Assembly (NCBI RefSeq): GCF_004328625.1
Contig: NZ_CP032229.1
Span: 682,001 to 746,000 of the forward strand
Source of the DNA: Streptomyces seoulensis
GTDB taxonomy: Bacteria; Actinomycetota; Actinomycetes; Streptomycetales; Streptomycetaceae
Length of the DNA: 64,000 nucleotides
Direction: 5' to 3'
Shown here in pieces: positions 50,680-61,201 of the stretch. The first letter of the stretch is position 1; every line of letters begins with the position of its first letter. The notes under the pieces were generated by a model. The model worked only from the letters and a program-made list of their open reading frames with translations. It was not told where the DNA came from and did not search any database. The translations under genes were made by a program, and so were the position numbers.

Positions 50680-52060
50680 CTACGTGGACTGGCTGCGCCG
50701 CGAGGGCCGCATCGTCATCGTCGGCGCCTCGCTGGCCGGGCTCCGGGCGGCCGAGACGCTGCGCGAGGAGGGCTTCACCGGCTCCCTCACCCTGATCGGC
50801 GACGAGCCGTACGACCCGTACGACCGGCCGCCGCTGTCCAAGTCGGTGCTGCTGGGCAAGGCGTCCCCGCGCCACACCGAGCTGCCCCGGCGCCGGCATC
50901 TGGACGCCGAGTGGCGGCTCGGGGTGCCGGCGGCCGGGCTGGACCTGACGGGCAAGCGGGTGCTGCTCGCCGACGGCGAGGAGGTGGAGTACGACCGGCT
51001 GTTGATCGCCACCGGGGTGCGCGCCCGCCCCTGGCCGGTGGCGGAGGAGGCCGAGCTGGACGGCGTCTTCGTGCTGCGCACCCGGGACGACGCGGTCGCC
51101 CTCACCGAGCGGCTGCGGGCCGGGGCGAAGCGGGTGGTGGTGATCGGGGCCGGGTTCGCCGGGTCCGAAGTGGCCTCCGCCTGCCGGGAGATGGGCATGG
51201 AGGTCACCGTCGCGGAGCGCGCGGGGGCCCCGCTGGTGGGCGCGCTCGGCGGGGTGGTCGGGGCGGTCGCCGCCGACCTCCAGCTGGAGAACGGCGTCGA
51301 CCTGCGCACCCATGTCACGGTGACCGCGCTGGAGGGCGATCCGATGGGCCGGGTCCGGTCGGTGCACCTGTCCGACGAGAGCGTGGTCGAGGCCGACGTG
51401 GTGGTGGTCTCGCTGGGGTCGCTGCGCAACACCGAGTGGCTGACCGGCTCGGGGCTGGGCGCGGGGCCGCGCGGCATCGCGAGCGACGCGGGCTGCCGGG
51501 CGTTCGACTTCCGGGGGATCGTCACGGACGACGTGTTCGTCGCCGGTGACGTGGCCCGCTCCCCGCACGCGCTGTTCGGCTACCAGTTCCTGTCGCTGGA
51601 GCACTGGGGCAACGCGGTGGCGCAGGCGGAGACGGCCGCGCACAACATGATCTGCCCCGCCTCCGACCGGCGCCCGCACATGTGGATGCCCGCCTTCTGG
51701 TCCTCGCAGTTCGGGGTGAACATCAAGTCGGTGGGCGTGCCGCCCATGGGCGACGAGCTGATGATCATCCAGGGGTCCACGGCCGAGCGCCGGTTCGTCG
51801 GCGTGTACGGGTACAAGGGCCGCATCGTGGCCGGCGTGACCTTCGACAACGCCCGCTGGCTGGAGTACTGCCAGCGGCAGATCGAGCAGGGGGCGCCCTT
51901 CCCGGTGGAGTACCCGACGATGGACCGGCGCCCCGAGGGACGCAAGGCGGTCCCGGCTGACTTCCCCGACCCGGCCCTGCCGACCCACGGCCCGACCGTG
52001 ACCCTCAGCGGTTACTCACCGGCCGACCGCCGGCTGGTCTTCACCCCCGGCCACCACTGA
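50669..52060 (+). CDS. NAD(P)H-ferredoxin reductase (FAD-dependent, rhodocoxin/putidaredoxin reductase type)
   Basis: A 463-residue flavoprotein. The FAD motif is RIVIVGASLAGLRAAETLREEGF, the family block PYDPYDRPPLSK follows, the NAD(P) motif is RVVVIGAGFAGSEVASACREMGMEVT, and the second FAD motif is VFVAGDVARSPH. The frame is open far upstream but ATG 50669 has a well placed GGGAG and overlaps the ferredoxin gene. It has an approximately 60-residue C-terminal extension beyond the usual reductase end. It should feed electrons through the ferredoxin to the P450. Confidence 0.94.
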   Translation: MAADYVDWLRREGRIVIVGASLAGLRAAETLREEGFTGSLTLIGDEPYDPYDRPPLSKSVLLGKASPRHTELPRRRHLDAEWRLGVPAAGLDLTGKRVLLADGEEVEYDRLLIATGVRARPWPVAEEAELDGVFVLRTRDDAVALTERLRAGAKRVVVIGAGFAGSEVASACREMGMEVTVAERAGAPLVGALGGVVGAVAADLQLENGVDLRTHVTVTALEGDPMGRVRSVHLSDESVVEADVVVVSLGSLRNTEWLTGSGLGAGPRGIASDAGCRAFDFRGIVTDDVFVAGDVARSPHALFGYQFLSLEHWGNAVAQAETAAHNMICPASDRRPHMWMPAFWSSQFGVNIKSVGVPPMGDELMIIQGSTAERRFVGVYGYKGRIVAGVTFDNARWLEYCQRQIEQGAPFPVEYPTMDRRPEGRKAVPADFPDPALPTHGPTVTLSGYSPADRRLVFTPGHH

Positions 52061-52110
52061 CCGCCGTCCGGCCCCGCCGCCCTGCCGCACCGACGCCCCA
52101 AGGACCTGCC

Positions 52111-53349
52111 ATGACCGAACCCTCGCTGGTGGCCCGGATCACCGACTTCGCCAACCGCGCCGACCCCTACCCGCTCTACGCCGAGCTGCGCCGCACCCCG
52201 GTGCTGCACGAGGAGGCGGACGCCCCGTACGTCATCTCCTCGTACTGGGACATCGAGAGCCTGCTGCACGACCCCCGGATCAGCTCGGACGCGGCGAACC
52301 TGGCGGCGGCGGGCGCGGACGAGCTGAACCAGGCGGAGAACACCGGGCTGCCGCCGTCGTTCATCCGGCTGGACCCGCCGGAGCACGACCGGCTGCGGCG
52401 CATCGCCAACAGCGCGTTCGGGCCGCCGCACGAGCCGCGCCGGATCGACGACATGCGGGACGAGCTGCACCGCATCGTCGCCGAGCTGATCGACGGGCTC
52501 GCGGGCGAGACCGAGATCGACCTCGTGGACCAGTTCGCCTACCCCTTCCCGGTGACGGTGATCTGCCGGCTGCTCGGGGTGCCCCGCGAGGACGAGCCCC
52601 GGTTCCGTTCCTGGGTGGACCCGCTGGTGGCGAGCCTGGACCCGGAGACCCGGCAGGGCGCGGACCCCGAGTTCGTGCGGAAGGCGCAGGAGGCGCGCAC
52701 CCAGCTCGGCATGTACCTGGCCGGACTGGTGGAGGAGCGCGCCAAGGACCCGCGCGACGACATGCTCTCCGACCTGGCCGCCGGGAAGGGCCCGGACGGC
52801 GCGATGACCATGATGGAGGTGCTCAGCACGGCCGTCCTGCTGCTGATCGCCGGTCATGAGACGACGGTCAACCTGATCGCCAACGGCATGCTCACCCTGC
52901 TGCGCCACCCCGAGTACCTCCGGCGGCTGCGCGAGGAGCCGGAGCTGGCGGTGAACATCGTGGAGGAGCTGCTGCGTTACGAGCCTCCCGTGCAGCTCGT
53001 GCCGCAGCGCACCTGCATCACCGACATCGAGGTGCGCGGGGTGACGATCCCCAAGGGCTCCCGGATCTGGCTGATGCTCGCGGCGGGCAACCGGGACCCG
53101 GAGCGCTTCAAGGACCCGGACCGGTTCGACCCCGACCGGGACGATCTCCAGCACCTCGGCTTCGGCAGCGGTATCCACTCCTGCTTCGGCGCGCCCATGG
53201 CCCGGCTGGAGGCGCAGATCGCGCTGGCCGAGCTGGCGCGGCGGCTGGAGAACCCCCGGCTGGTGGCGGACCCGCCGCCGTACCGGCCGAACGCGGTGCT
53301 GCGCGGGCCGCGCCATCTGCCGCTCGCCATCGACGGCGTGGTGGCCTGA
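52111..53349 (+). CDS. cytochrome P450
   Basis: A 412-residue soluble bacterial P450. The I-helix motif is LLIAGHETTVNLIANG, the K-helix Glu/Arg pair is in VEELLRYEP, and the heme thiolate Cys358 is in GFGSGIHSCFGAPMARLEAQIA. Starts at ATG 52111 after AAGGA. Together with the preceding ferredoxin and reductase it forms a complete class I monooxygenase chain. The substrate is unknown; no biosynthetic gene cluster surrounds it, so a role in catabolism or tailoring of a metabolite encoded elsewhere is equally possible. The 4-base gap to sbcC is convergent. Confidence 0.96.
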   Translation: MTEPSLVARITDFANRADPYPLYAELRRTPVLHEEADAPYVISSYWDIESLLHDPRISSDAANLAAAGADELNQAENTGLPPSFIRLDPPEHDRLRRIANSAFGPPHEPRRIDDMRDELHRIVAELIDGLAGETEIDLVDQFAYPFPVTVICRLLGVPREDEPRFRSWVDPLVASLDPETRQGADPEFVRKAQEARTQLGMYLAGLVEERAKDPRDDMLSDLAAGKGPDGAMTMMEVLSTAVLLLIAGHETTVNLIANGMLTLLRHPEYLRRLREEPELAVNIVEELLRYEPPVQLVPQRTCITDIEVRGVTIPKGSRIWLMLAAGNRDPERFKDPDRFDPDRDDLQHLGFGSGIHSCFGAPMARLEAQIALAELARRLENPRLVADPPPYRPNAVLRGPRHLPLAIDGVVA

Positions 53350-53353
53350 CCGC

Positions 53354-56347
53354 TCAGACCCCGCGCGGCCGCAGGGACGACCCGGTGCGGTCCTTCACCA
53401 CCTCCAGCTGGGCGTGGATACGGCGGCGCAGGTCGCCGACGTGGCTGACGATGCCGACGCTGCGGTCCCGTTCGCGCAGCGAGTCCAGCACGTCGAGAAC
53501 CTCGTCGAGGGTCTGGTCGTCCAGGCTGCCGAAGCCCTCGTCGATGAAGAGGGTGTCGAGCCGGACCCCGCCCGCCTCGTCGGTGACCACGTCGGCGAGG
53601 CCCAGGGCGAGCGCGAGCGAGGCGAAGAAGGTCTCGCCGCCGGACAGGGTCGCGGTGTCCCGCTCCCGGCCGGTCCACGCGTCCACGACATGCAGCCCGA
53701 GCCCGCTGCGTCCGCGTCCGCTGCGGTCGTCGGAGTGGACGAGGGTGTAGCGCCCGGCGGACATCAGCCTCAGGCGCGCGGTCGCGGCGGCGGCGACCTG
53801 TTCGAGGCGGGCGGCCAGGACGTACGACTCCAGGCGCATCCGGCGTTCGTTGTCCGCGCTGGTGCCGGCCGCGAGGGCGGCGAGGCGGGCCACCCGGTCG
53901 TACTCCTCGCGCAGCGGGGCGAGGCGGCGGGCGCCGTCCTCGGCGCGGGCGGAGAGCCGGTCCAGCTCGGTGGTGCGACGGGCGGCCTCGTCACGGGCGG
54001 AAGCCGCTTCCCGCAGCCGCCGCTCGGCCCCGGCGGCACGCTCCCCCGCCCCGGCGAGGTCGGCGGGCGCCTGCCGGGAGGCGGCCACCGTCTCGGGCTC
54101 GGCGAGGACGGCGCGCACGGCGGACTCCTCCGACTGCCTTTCGTCCAGGCGGTGTTGGAGAGCGCGATGGGTGGCGGGGTCGAGCAGGGCCTCGGCCGCC
54201 GCGCCCGGGGTGTCGAAGCCGGCGCGGTAGGCGGCGTCGGCGAGGCGGGCATCGGCGTCCTTCAGGCGGACGGCCGTCTCCTCGGCCGTGCGGGCGGCGT
54301 CGGCGGCCTCGGTGAGCACGGCCGCGAGCCGCTCCAGCTGGCCGGCGCGGGCGGCGACACTCTCGGCGGTTCCGCGCGCCCGCGTCAACTCGGCTTCCAG
54401 GGTGGCCTGTTCACGGTCGAGGGTGTCGCGCCGGGTGAGCCGGGCGGCGGCCCGCACGGCGGACTGCTGGCGCGCCTGGAGGCGCTCCTCGCGCTCGCCC
54501 TCGGCCCGGCGCAGCTCCTCGTGCGCCGCGTGCAGGGCGGAGGCATCCCTGCGGGCCTGCTCGAACTCCCGCTCCAGTTCGGAGACTTCGGCGGCGATGC
54601 GGTCGGCGGGGGTGTCCCCCACCTCGGCGGTGACGGCGTCCAGCGCGGCTTGCAGCTCGGTCGTCCGGCGCTCCAGCGTGCCGTGCTCCCGCTCGGCCTC
54701 CTGATGCGCGTCGAAAGCGCGCTGCTCGGCGTCCCGGTCCACGTGTCCGGCGTCCTTGCGGGCCGGGGCGGGGTGCTCGGTGGCCCCGCAGACGGCACAG
54801 GGGGCGCCGTCGGTGAGGTGGGCGGCCAGCTCGGCGGCGATGCCGGACAGGCGCTGTTCCTTCAGGTCGAGCCATTCTCCGCGCAGCTTCTGCGCGCGCT
54901 GCCCGGCATCCAGCGCCTGGCGTGCGGCTGCCGTGACCTCCGAGGTCAGCCGGTCGCGGCGGCGGGCCGTGTCGAGCCGTCGGCGGGCGGGGTCGCGCCG
55001 GGCGGCGAGGGCCTCGGCGCGGGAGGCGGCCTCCTGGGCGGAGTCGATACGGGCCTGGAGGGCGGCGCGGGCGGGCTCCCAGCCGTCGAGCCAGGTGTCG
55101 GCCTCGCGCGCGGTGTCCTCGTCGGCGCGCTCCTCGCGGTCGAGCCCGGAGCGCTCGGCGAGCAGTTCGGTGAGCCGGTGCTCGGCGCGGCGGGCGGAGG
55201 TGAGGGAGCCCAGTTCCTCGGCGGCCCGGCGGGCGGCGGCCGCGAGACCGGGGGCGCCGGAGTCGGCCTGGTCCTCGGGCAGGGCGCGCCGGGCGTTCTC
55301 CTCCTCCAGGGCGGCCCGCCGGTGCGCGTTCTCCGCGTCCTCGCGCAGTTCCAGCGCGGGCGCCACGGTCTCGGCCTTGCGGCCGCGCTCCATGCGGGCC
55401 CGCGTCTCCTCGTACTCCTCCGCCCGCTCCGCGAGGCGCGCCGCGCGGGTCTGGGCCTCGGTGAACCGGTGCTGGAGCCGGGCGAGTTCGCGGGACTCGG
55501 CCAGTTCGGCCTGGGCGCGGGTGTGGGCGGACTCGGCGGCGGTGAGCCCGCAGTGGGCGACGGTGAGGCGTTCGCGGGCGGTGCTGCGGGCGACGGCCGC
55601 CGCCGCGAGGACGGCGCCGGCGAGCCCCGGATCACCGGCCGCGAGGTCGGGCAGCTCCATGGCGTCTCCGGCCACCTGCTGCATGCGGTGGGCGTCGGTG
55701 AGCAGGGCCGAGTCGCCCTCGCGCACCCGTGCCTCGGTGGCGCGCCTGCGTTCCGCGAGCCGCTTCTCCACGTCGGCGAAGCGCTGGGTGTCGAAGAGGC
55801 GGCCGAGCAGCTTGCCGCGCGCCTCGGCGTCGGCGCGCAGGAAGCGGGCGAAGTCCCCCTGGGGCAGCAGAACGACCTGGCAGAACTGCTCGCGGCTCAT
55901 GCCGAGGAGCTGGGTGATCTCCTCGCCGATCTCGTTGTGCGAGCGGCTGAGGTCCTTCCAGGCGCCGCGCACGGCGTCGTACTCGCGCAGCCAGGTCTGG
56001 GCCTTGTCGACGGTGGTTCCCTGGCGGTTGCCCTTCTTGGGGCGCTCCCACGGGGGCTGCCGGGTGATCTCCAGCCGCCGTCCGGCGACGGTGAGTTCGA
56101 GCCGGACCTCGGTGCGGGTGCCCGGTTCGGCGTGGTCGCTGCGCAGGTGGGTGCCCTGGCCGCCCTGGCGGGCGCCGGGGACGGAGCCGTAGAGGGCGTA
56201 GCAGACGGCGTCCAGGACGGAGGTCTTCCCGGCGCCGGTCGGGCCGTGCAGCAGGAAGAGTCCGGCGGTGGAGAGCGCGTCGAAGTCGACGCTCTGGGCG
56301 GCGCCGAAGGGGCCGAAGGCGGTGATGTCGAGCCGGTGCAGCCTCAT
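53354..56347 (-). CDS. sbcC: exonuclease SbcC (SMC-like ATPase)
   Basis: A 997-residue Rad50/SbcC-like protein. The N-terminal Walker A is LLHGPTGAGKTSVLDAVCYALYG, long coiled coils run through the middle with a zinc-hook CAVC at residues 517-520, and the C-terminal signature LSGGETFFASLALALGLADV and Walker B TLFIDEGFGSLDDQTL close the ATPase. With SbcD it processes hairpins and DNA ends. Length is normal. The ATG at 56347 overlaps the sbcD stop by 4 bases. Confidence 0.96.
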   Translation of the reverse strand: MRLHRLDITAFGPFGAAQSVDFDALSTAGLFLLHGPTGAGKTSVLDAVCYALYGSVPGARQGGQGTHLRSDHAEPGTRTEVRLELTVAGRRLEITRQPPWERPKKGNRQGTTVDKAQTWLREYDAVRGAWKDLSRSHNEIGEEITQLLGMSREQFCQVVLLPQGDFARFLRADAEARGKLLGRLFDTQRFADVEKRLAERRRATEARVREGDSALLTDAHRMQQVAGDAMELPDLAAGDPGLAGAVLAAAAVARSTARERLTVAHCGLTAAESAHTRAQAELAESRELARLQHRFTEAQTRAARLAERAEEYEETRARMERGRKAETVAPALELREDAENAHRRAALEEENARRALPEDQADSGAPGLAAAARRAAEELGSLTSARRAEHRLTELLAERSGLDREERADEDTAREADTWLDGWEPARAALQARIDSAQEAASRAEALAARRDPARRRLDTARRRDRLTSEVTAAARQALDAGQRAQKLRGEWLDLKEQRLSGIAAELAAHLTDGAPCAVCGATEHPAPARKDAGHVDRDAEQRAFDAHQEAEREHGTLERRTTELQAALDAVTAEVGDTPADRIAAEVSELEREFEQARRDASALHAAHEELRRAEGEREERLQARQQSAVRAAARLTRRDTLDREQATLEAELTRARGTAESVAARAGQLERLAAVLTEAADAARTAEETAVRLKDADARLADAAYRAGFDTPGAAAEALLDPATHRALQHRLDERQSEESAVRAVLAEPETVAASRQAPADLAGAGERAAGAERRLREAASARDEAARRTTELDRLSARAEDGARRLAPLREEYDRVARLAALAAGTSADNERRMRLESYVLAARLEQVAAAATARLRLMSAGRYTLVHSDDRSGRGRSGLGLHVVDAWTGRERDTATLSGGETFFASLALALGLADVVTDEAGGVRLDTLFIDEGFGSLDDQTLDEVLDVLDSLRERDRSVGIVSHVGDLRRRIHAQLEVVKDRTGSSLRPRGV

Positions 56348-57507
56348 CGGGCGACCTCCCGCACCGCGTCGGTCGCGCGTACGGCGTCGAAGGCGTCGCG
56401 CAGCACCTCGGTCTCCCGCGCGTCGGGGGCGGCGCCGCGCACATGGGCGACGAAGTCCTCCGCGATCTGCTGGTCGCTGCGTCCGGCGAGGCGCCGGGCG
56501 TAGGACACGGCCGGGTCGTCCGGGGCGCGGTCGGGGGCGAAGACCAGGCTGAGGGTGTGCGGGAAGCGGGCGGCGATCCGGGCCATGGGGTCGGCGGGCC
56601 GGACGGCGTCGGTGAGGGTGGCCTCGACCCAGGCGTCCTCGTGGCGGCTCAGCGCGGGGTCGGCGAGCAGTTCCTCCAGCGTGCCCCGCAGGCGGGCCAG
56701 CGGGCGCGGCACCGGACAGTCGAGGCGCTCGGCGGTGACCGTGCCCCCGGCGTCCAGGTCGACGAGCCACATGCTCTTGCGGTGGCCGGCCTCGGAGAAG
56801 GAGTAGGCGAGCGGGGAGCCGGAGTAGCGGACGCGCTCACTGATCCGCTGGCAGCTGTGCAGATGGCCGAGGGCGACGTAGTCGACGCCGGCGAAGACCC
56901 CGGCGGGTACGGCGGCCACTCCGCCGACGGTGATGTCCCGTTCGCTGTCGCTGGCCTCGCCGCCGGTGACGAAGGCGTGCGCGAGGACGACGGAGCGGGT
57001 GCCGGGGGCGCGGCCGGCGAGGTCGGCGCGCACCCGGTCCATGGCGGCGGCGAGCACGCTCTCGTGTCCGGCCTTCGGTACGGCGAACTCGTCCTTGACC
57101 AGGGCGGGTTCGAGGTAGGGAAGCCCGTAGAAGGCGACGTCTCCGTGGTCGTCGGCGAGGACGACCGGGGTGCCGACGGCGGCCGGGTCGGTGCGCAGGT
57201 GGATGCCCGCGCGGTCGATGAGTCCGGCGCCTACGCCGAGCCGGCGTGCCGAGTCGTGGTTGCCGGAGATCATCACGGTGGGCACGCCCAGCTCGGCGAG
57301 CCGGTGCAGGGCGTCGTCGAACAGCTCGACCGCGGCCAGCGGGGGCACCGCGCGGTCGTACACGTCTCCCGACACCACGACGGCGTCCACGGCCTGCTCG
57401 CGCACGGTGGCGACGAGGTGACCGATGAACTCGGTCTGGGCGCCGAGCATGTTCACCCGGTGGAAGGCCCGGCCGAGATGCCAGTCGGAGGTGTGCAGGA
57501 GTCTCAT
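56344..57507 (-). CDS. sbcD: exonuclease SbcD (Mre11-like nuclease)
   Basis: A 387-residue calcineurin-like nuclease with the five phosphodiesterase motifs: LLHTSDWHLGRAFH, VVSGDVYDRAVPP, ISGNHDSARRL, VLAHAFVTGGEA and ALGHLHSCQRI. It is the nuclease partner of SbcC for double-strand end processing and hairpin cleavage. ATG 57507 begins M-R-L-L-H-T-S-D-W-H; there is no strong ribosome site and the mRNA may be short-leadered. Confidence 0.96.
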   Translation of the reverse strand: MRLLHTSDWHLGRAFHRVNMLGAQTEFIGHLVATVREQAVDAVVVSGDVYDRAVPPLAAVELFDDALHRLAELGVPTVMISGNHDSARRLGVGAGLIDRAGIHLRTDPAAVGTPVVLADDHGDVAFYGLPYLEPALVKDEFAVPKAGHESVLAAAMDRVRADLAGRAPGTRSVVLAHAFVTGGEASDSERDITVGGVAAVPAGVFAGVDYVALGHLHSCQRISERVRYSGSPLAYSFSEAGHRKSMWLVDLDAGGTVTAERLDCPVPRPLARLRGTLEELLADPALSRHEDAWVEATLTDAVRPADPMARIAARFPHTLSLVFAPDRAPDDPAVSYARRLAGRSDQQIAEDFVAHVRGAAPDARETEVLRDAFDAVRATDAVREVAR

Positions 57508-57586
57508 GGACCCCGAGACTAACGGCAGGGTCGGACAACGCGCCCCGGTCACTTCGGATTTGGACGTTATGCCCGATTAGCCTGGT

Positions 57587-58213
57587 TCAGGCGTCTCCGT
57601 ACGCCTCGCCGCCCAGCTCCAGGCCCGCCGAGCCGGCCGTGGCGTCCGCCAGCCAGCCCCGGAAGGCGTCGACGTCGGCGTCCGGCAGGGCGATGTCGAT
57701 GGCGACCGCCTCGGCGTAGCGGACGTCGCGGACCTCGCGGCCGGTGGCGCGGAGGTCGTTCTGCACCTTGCCCGCGCGCTGGTGGTCGACGGTGACCGTG
57801 GCCAGCCGGTAGCGGCGCCGGGTGCGGGTGCCGACCGCGTCCAGCGCCTCCCCGACCGAGCCGCCGTAGGCGCGGATCAGGCCGCCCGCGCCGAGCTTCA
57901 CCCCGCCGTAGTACCGGGTGACGACGGCGACCACGTACCGCATGTCGCGGCGCAGCAGCATCTGGAGCATGGGTACTCCGGCGGTGCCGCCGGGTTCGCC
58001 GTCGTCACTGGCCTTCTGGGCGGAGGCGTCGGCGCCGATGACGTACGCCCAGCAGTTGTGCGTGGCGTCGGCGTGCTCCTTGCGGACCCCGGCGATGAAC
58101 TCCTGCGCCTCCCGCTCGGTGGCGGCCGGGGCGAGCGCGCACAGGAAGCGGGAGCGGTTGATCTCGGTCTCGTGCACACCCGCGCGGGCCACTGTGCGGT
58201 ACTCGTCCTGCAT
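57587..58213 (-). CDS. YigZ/IMPACT family protein
   Basis: A 208-residue protein with the UPF0029 N-terminal fold and the family signatures [42 protein letters not shown], and [18 protein letters not shown]. Ends in a DUF1949-like C-terminal ferredoxin-fold domain. In eukaryotes IMPACT modulates translation control; in bacteria the role is undefined. It lies between sbcD and a divergent permease. Confidence 0.94.
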   Translation of the reverse strand: MQDEYRTVARAGVHETEINRSRFLCALAPAATEREAQEFIAGVRKEHADATHNCWAYVIGADASAQKASDDGEPGGTAGVPMLQMLLRRDMRYVVAVVTRYYGGVKLGAGGLIRAYGGSVGEALDAVGTRTRRRYRLATVTVDHQRAGKVQNDLRATGREVRDVRYAEAVAIDIALPDADVDAFRGWLADATAGSAGLELGGEAYGDA

Positions 58214-58336
58214 CCCGCCAGCCTATGCGGAGCGCCGCGGGCGCCGGTGCCCGGTGTGCGGGGGAGGATGCGGGGCAGACGCGCTCAGCGATCAGGCGGC
58301 CCGCGCGGTGGGCCGCGGGCAAGGAGGCAGCAGCGT

Positions 58337-60319
58337 ATGACCAGCGTCCCCGTGCAGCCCGCGGACCCCGGCGGCCCCGCTCCGGACTCCGTGCGGGCCC
58401 GCTGCCGAGGCTGGCTGCTGGAGGGCCTGAGCGAGCGGACCGCCCGCCACCCGGGGCCGCACCGCACCCCGCGCCCGGCCCAGGAGGGCCACCGCTGGTG
58501 GCGGGTGATGTGCCTGACCGGCGTCGACTACTTCTCCACGCTCGGCTACCAGCCCGGCATCGCCGCACTCGCGGCCGGCGCCCTCTCCCCGCTGGCCACC
58601 CTGGTGCTGATCGCGCTGACCCTGTTCGGCGCGCTCCCGGTGTACCGCAGGGTGGCGCGGGAGAGCCCGCACGGCGAGGGCTCGATCGCCATGCTGGAGC
58701 GGCTGCTGTCCTGGTGGTCGGCGAAGATCCTGGTGCTGGTGCTGCTGGGGTTCGCCGCCACCGACTTCATGATCACCATGACGCTGTCCTCGGCGGACGC
58801 GGCGGCGCATGTGATGGAGAACCCGTTCGCCCCGCACTGGATCCGGGGCGAGGGTGTCTGGATCACCCTGGTCCTGCTCGGGCTGCTCGGCGCGGTCTTC
58901 CTGAAGGGCTTCCAGGAGGCGATCGGGATCGCCGTCGTCCTGGTCGCCGCCTACCTCGCGCTCAATGTGGTGGTCCTCGCCGTCTGCGCCTACCAGATCC
59001 TCACCCACCCGGTGCGGATCGAGGACTGGACACATCTGATGACGGTGGAGCACTCCTCCCCGCTCGCCATGGTCGGCGTGGCCCTGCTGGTGTTCCCCAA
59101 GCTCGCGCTCGGCATGTCCGGGTTCGAGACCGGCGTGGCGGTGATGCCGCAGATCAAGGGCGGCGCCCAGGACACCTACGAGAACCCGGCGGGCCGTATC
59201 CGGGGCGCCCGCAAGCTGCTCACCACGGCCGCGCTGATCATGAGCTGCCTGCTGCTGCTCTCCAGCCTGGCGACGACGATCCTGATCCCGGAGAAGGACT
59301 TCAAGACCGGCGGCCCGGCCAACGGACGCGCCCTCGCCTACCTCGCCCACCAGTACCTCGGGGAGATCTTCGGCACGGTCTACGACCTGTCGACCATCAC
59401 CATCCTGTGGTTCGCGGGCGCCTCCGCGATGGCCGGACTGCTCAATCTGGTCCCGCGCTATCTGCCCCGCTACGGCATGGCCCCGGAGTGGGCGCGCGCG
59501 GTGCGGCCGCTGGTGCTGGTGTTCCTGGTGGCGGCCGTGCTGATCACCCTGTGGTTCCACGCCGGCGTGGACGAGCAGAGCGGGGCGTACGCGACCGGCG
59601 TGCTGGTGCTGATGCTGTCCGCCGCCTTCGCCTCCACGGTCGCGGTGTACCGGCGCGGGCACCGGGCGGCCACGCTCGGCTTCGGCACGATCACCGCCGT
59701 CTTCGCCTACACCCTGGTCGCCAATGTCATCGAGCGGCCCGACGGCATCAAGATCGCGTCCATCTTCATCGTGCTGATCCTGCTGACCTCGTTCAGCTCC
59801 CGCGTGCACCGTGCCTTCGAACTCCGCGCCACCGAAGTGGTGTTCGACGAGGCCGCGCTGCGCATCATCGACCAGGCCGCCGAGCACGGCCCGCTCCAGC
59901 TCATCGCCAACGAGCCGCAGGAGCACAGCAAACGGGAGTACCGGGAGAAGGAGCGCGAGCAGCGCGAGCACACCCGGCTCCCCAAGGGCGCCTCGGTGGT
60001 GTTCCTGGAGGTGTTCGTGCGGGACTCCTCCGACTTCAGCGCCGAGATTGCCGTCCACGGCGACGAGAAGCACGGGGTACGGCGGCTGCGCGCGGACGGG
60101 CCGACGGTGCCGAACACCATCGCGGCCGTCCTGCTGGCCCTGCGCGACCGCACCGGCAAGGTTCCGCACGTCTACTTCAGCTGGACCGAGGGCAACCCGA
60201 TCGGCCACCTGCTCCAGTTCCTGGTCTTCGGCAACGGCGAGGCGGCCCCGGTCACCCGCGAGGTGCTGCGCCGCGCGGAACCGGACCCGGAGCGCAGGCC
60301 CTGGGTGCACGTGGGCTGA
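58337..60319 (+). CDS. APC-superfamily permease with large C-terminal domain
   Basis: A 660-residue protein with about 12 membrane helices (residues about 70-495) and a hydrophilic C-terminal domain of about 160 residues. The core reads like APC amino acid/potassium permeases ([39 protein letters not shown]). The tail has a charged coiled segment ([16 protein letters not shown]) and [17 protein letters not shown]. It starts at ATG 58337 behind AAGGAGG. The substrate is not identifiable; amino acids or potassium are both seen in this superfamily. Confidence 0.88.
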   Translation: MTSVPVQPADPGGPAPDSVRARCRGWLLEGLSERTARHPGPHRTPRPAQEGHRWWRVMCLTGVDYFSTLGYQPGIAALAAGALSPLATLVLIALTLFGALPVYRRVARESPHGEGSIAMLERLLSWWSAKILVLVLLGFAATDFMITMTLSSADAAAHVMENPFAPHWIRGEGVWITLVLLGLLGAVFLKGFQEAIGIAVVLVAAYLALNVVVLAVCAYQILTHPVRIEDWTHLMTVEHSSPLAMVGVALLVFPKLALGMSGFETGVAVMPQIKGGAQDTYENPAGRIRGARKLLTTAALIMSCLLLLSSLATTILIPEKDFKTGGPANGRALAYLAHQYLGEIFGTVYDLSTITILWFAGASAMAGLLNLVPRYLPRYGMAPEWARAVRPLVLVFLVAAVLITLWFHAGVDEQSGAYATGVLVLMLSAAFASTVAVYRRGHRAATLGFGTITAVFAYTLVANVIERPDGIKIASIFIVLILLTSFSSRVHRAFELRATEVVFDEAALRIIDQAAEHGPLQLIANEPQEHSKREYREKEREQREHTRLPKGASVVFLEVFVRDSSDFSAEIAVHGDEKHGVRRLRADGPTVPNTIAAVLLALRDRTGKVPHVYFSWTEGNPIGHLLQFLVFGNGEAAPVTREVLRRAEPDPERRPWVHVG

Positions 60320-60323
60320 AGCG

Positions 60324-61061
60324 TCAGCCGGGGTTCCCCAGCTCCCCCGCCAGGTCCAGGGCGAGGAGGCGGTCGGCGTAGAGGAAGGTCTCGAAGCGGG
60401 CGCCGTCGGGGAGGTCCGGGGCGTACGCCACGTCCCGGAGGACCGCGAGGACGCCGGGCAGGTCGAGGTCGTCGTCCCAGGCCGCGCGCAGCCGGGACCG
60501 CACCTCGTCCGGCACCGGGCGCGAGGGCTGGTTCGCCCAGCGGGCCACCCCCGTGCGCCACTCGGCGGCGGTCCGCGCGGCCTCCTCCAGCGCGGCCGCG
60601 TCCAGTGCGGCGGGCTCGCCGCGCGGGACGGAGAGCAGGGCCAGGCGCAGGGCACCGGGGTCGGCCAGCAGCCCCGGCACGTCCTCCCCGCCCCCGTCCC
60701 ACCCGGCCGGGGCGACGGCGACCACCACTCCGGCGCCGGGCGGCTCCTCGGTCGCGGCCCGTACATGCACCACCTGGGCCTCCCCCAGGCCGGACGCCAC
60801 GTCCCGGCTGTCCTCGAAGGGGCGGATGCTCAACGCGGCTGCCGCCGTGCCGAGTTCGGCCTGTTCCCGGGGTGCGGTGAGCATGGTCCAGACGGGGGTG
60901 CCGCCCAGCTCCAGCGCGCGGACGAGGAGGTCGGCGGTGAGCAGCACGCGCAGCGCCGTCAGGTCGAGGCCGCCCGCGTGGACCTCCACACGGGTCAGGC
61001 CCCGGCGGGCGGGGGTGGCGGGGACGGGCTCTCCGGTCCGGGCGTCGAGGATGCGCAGCAC
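60324..61061 (-). CDS. cysteinyl-tRNA synthetase-like protein without catalytic motifs
   Basis: A 245-residue protein that reads like a shrunken class Ia synthetase. The N-terminal strand LRILDARTGEPVPATPA and the VEVHAGGLDLTALRVLLTADLLVRALELGG segment match the opening of CysRS/MshC, but the zinc Cys (VCG) is replaced by HAG and the HIGH motif is absent. The second half, DPGALRLALLSVPRGEPAALDAAALEEAARTAAEW … WDDDLDLPGVLAVLRD, matches the CysRS DALR and helical region. KMSKS is missing. The start GTG 61061 is the best fit to this homology. It is close to a YbaK-type deacylase gene. Confidence 0.75.
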   Translation of the reverse strand: MLRILDARTGEPVPATPARRGLTRVEVHAGGLDLTALRVLLTADLLVRALELGGTPVWTMLTAPREQAELGTAAAALSIRPFEDSRDVASGLGEAQVVHVRAATEEPPGAGVVVAVAPAGWDGGGEDVPGLLADPGALRLALLSVPRGEPAALDAAALEEAARTAAEWRTGVARWANQPSRPVPDEVRSRLRAAWDDDLDLPGVLAVLRDVAYAPDLPDGARFETFLYADRLLALDLAGELGNPG

Positions 61062-61201
61062 GCAGCGAGCGTAGGCGCGTGAAGGCCCGGACGCAGCACC
61101 TTGTGCCGATTCCGGACAGCGTGGCGGGCAAGCGGGGGAATCGGCGGGCCGCACCGGTCGTTGTCCCCACGGCACAGTTCCCGCGCTTGGAGGAGGCCGC
61201 C

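Noticed and set aside
53414..56503. A 1029-codon plus-strand frame opposite sbcC
   Set aside because: Shadow of SbcC; Gly/Leu-rich with no motifs.
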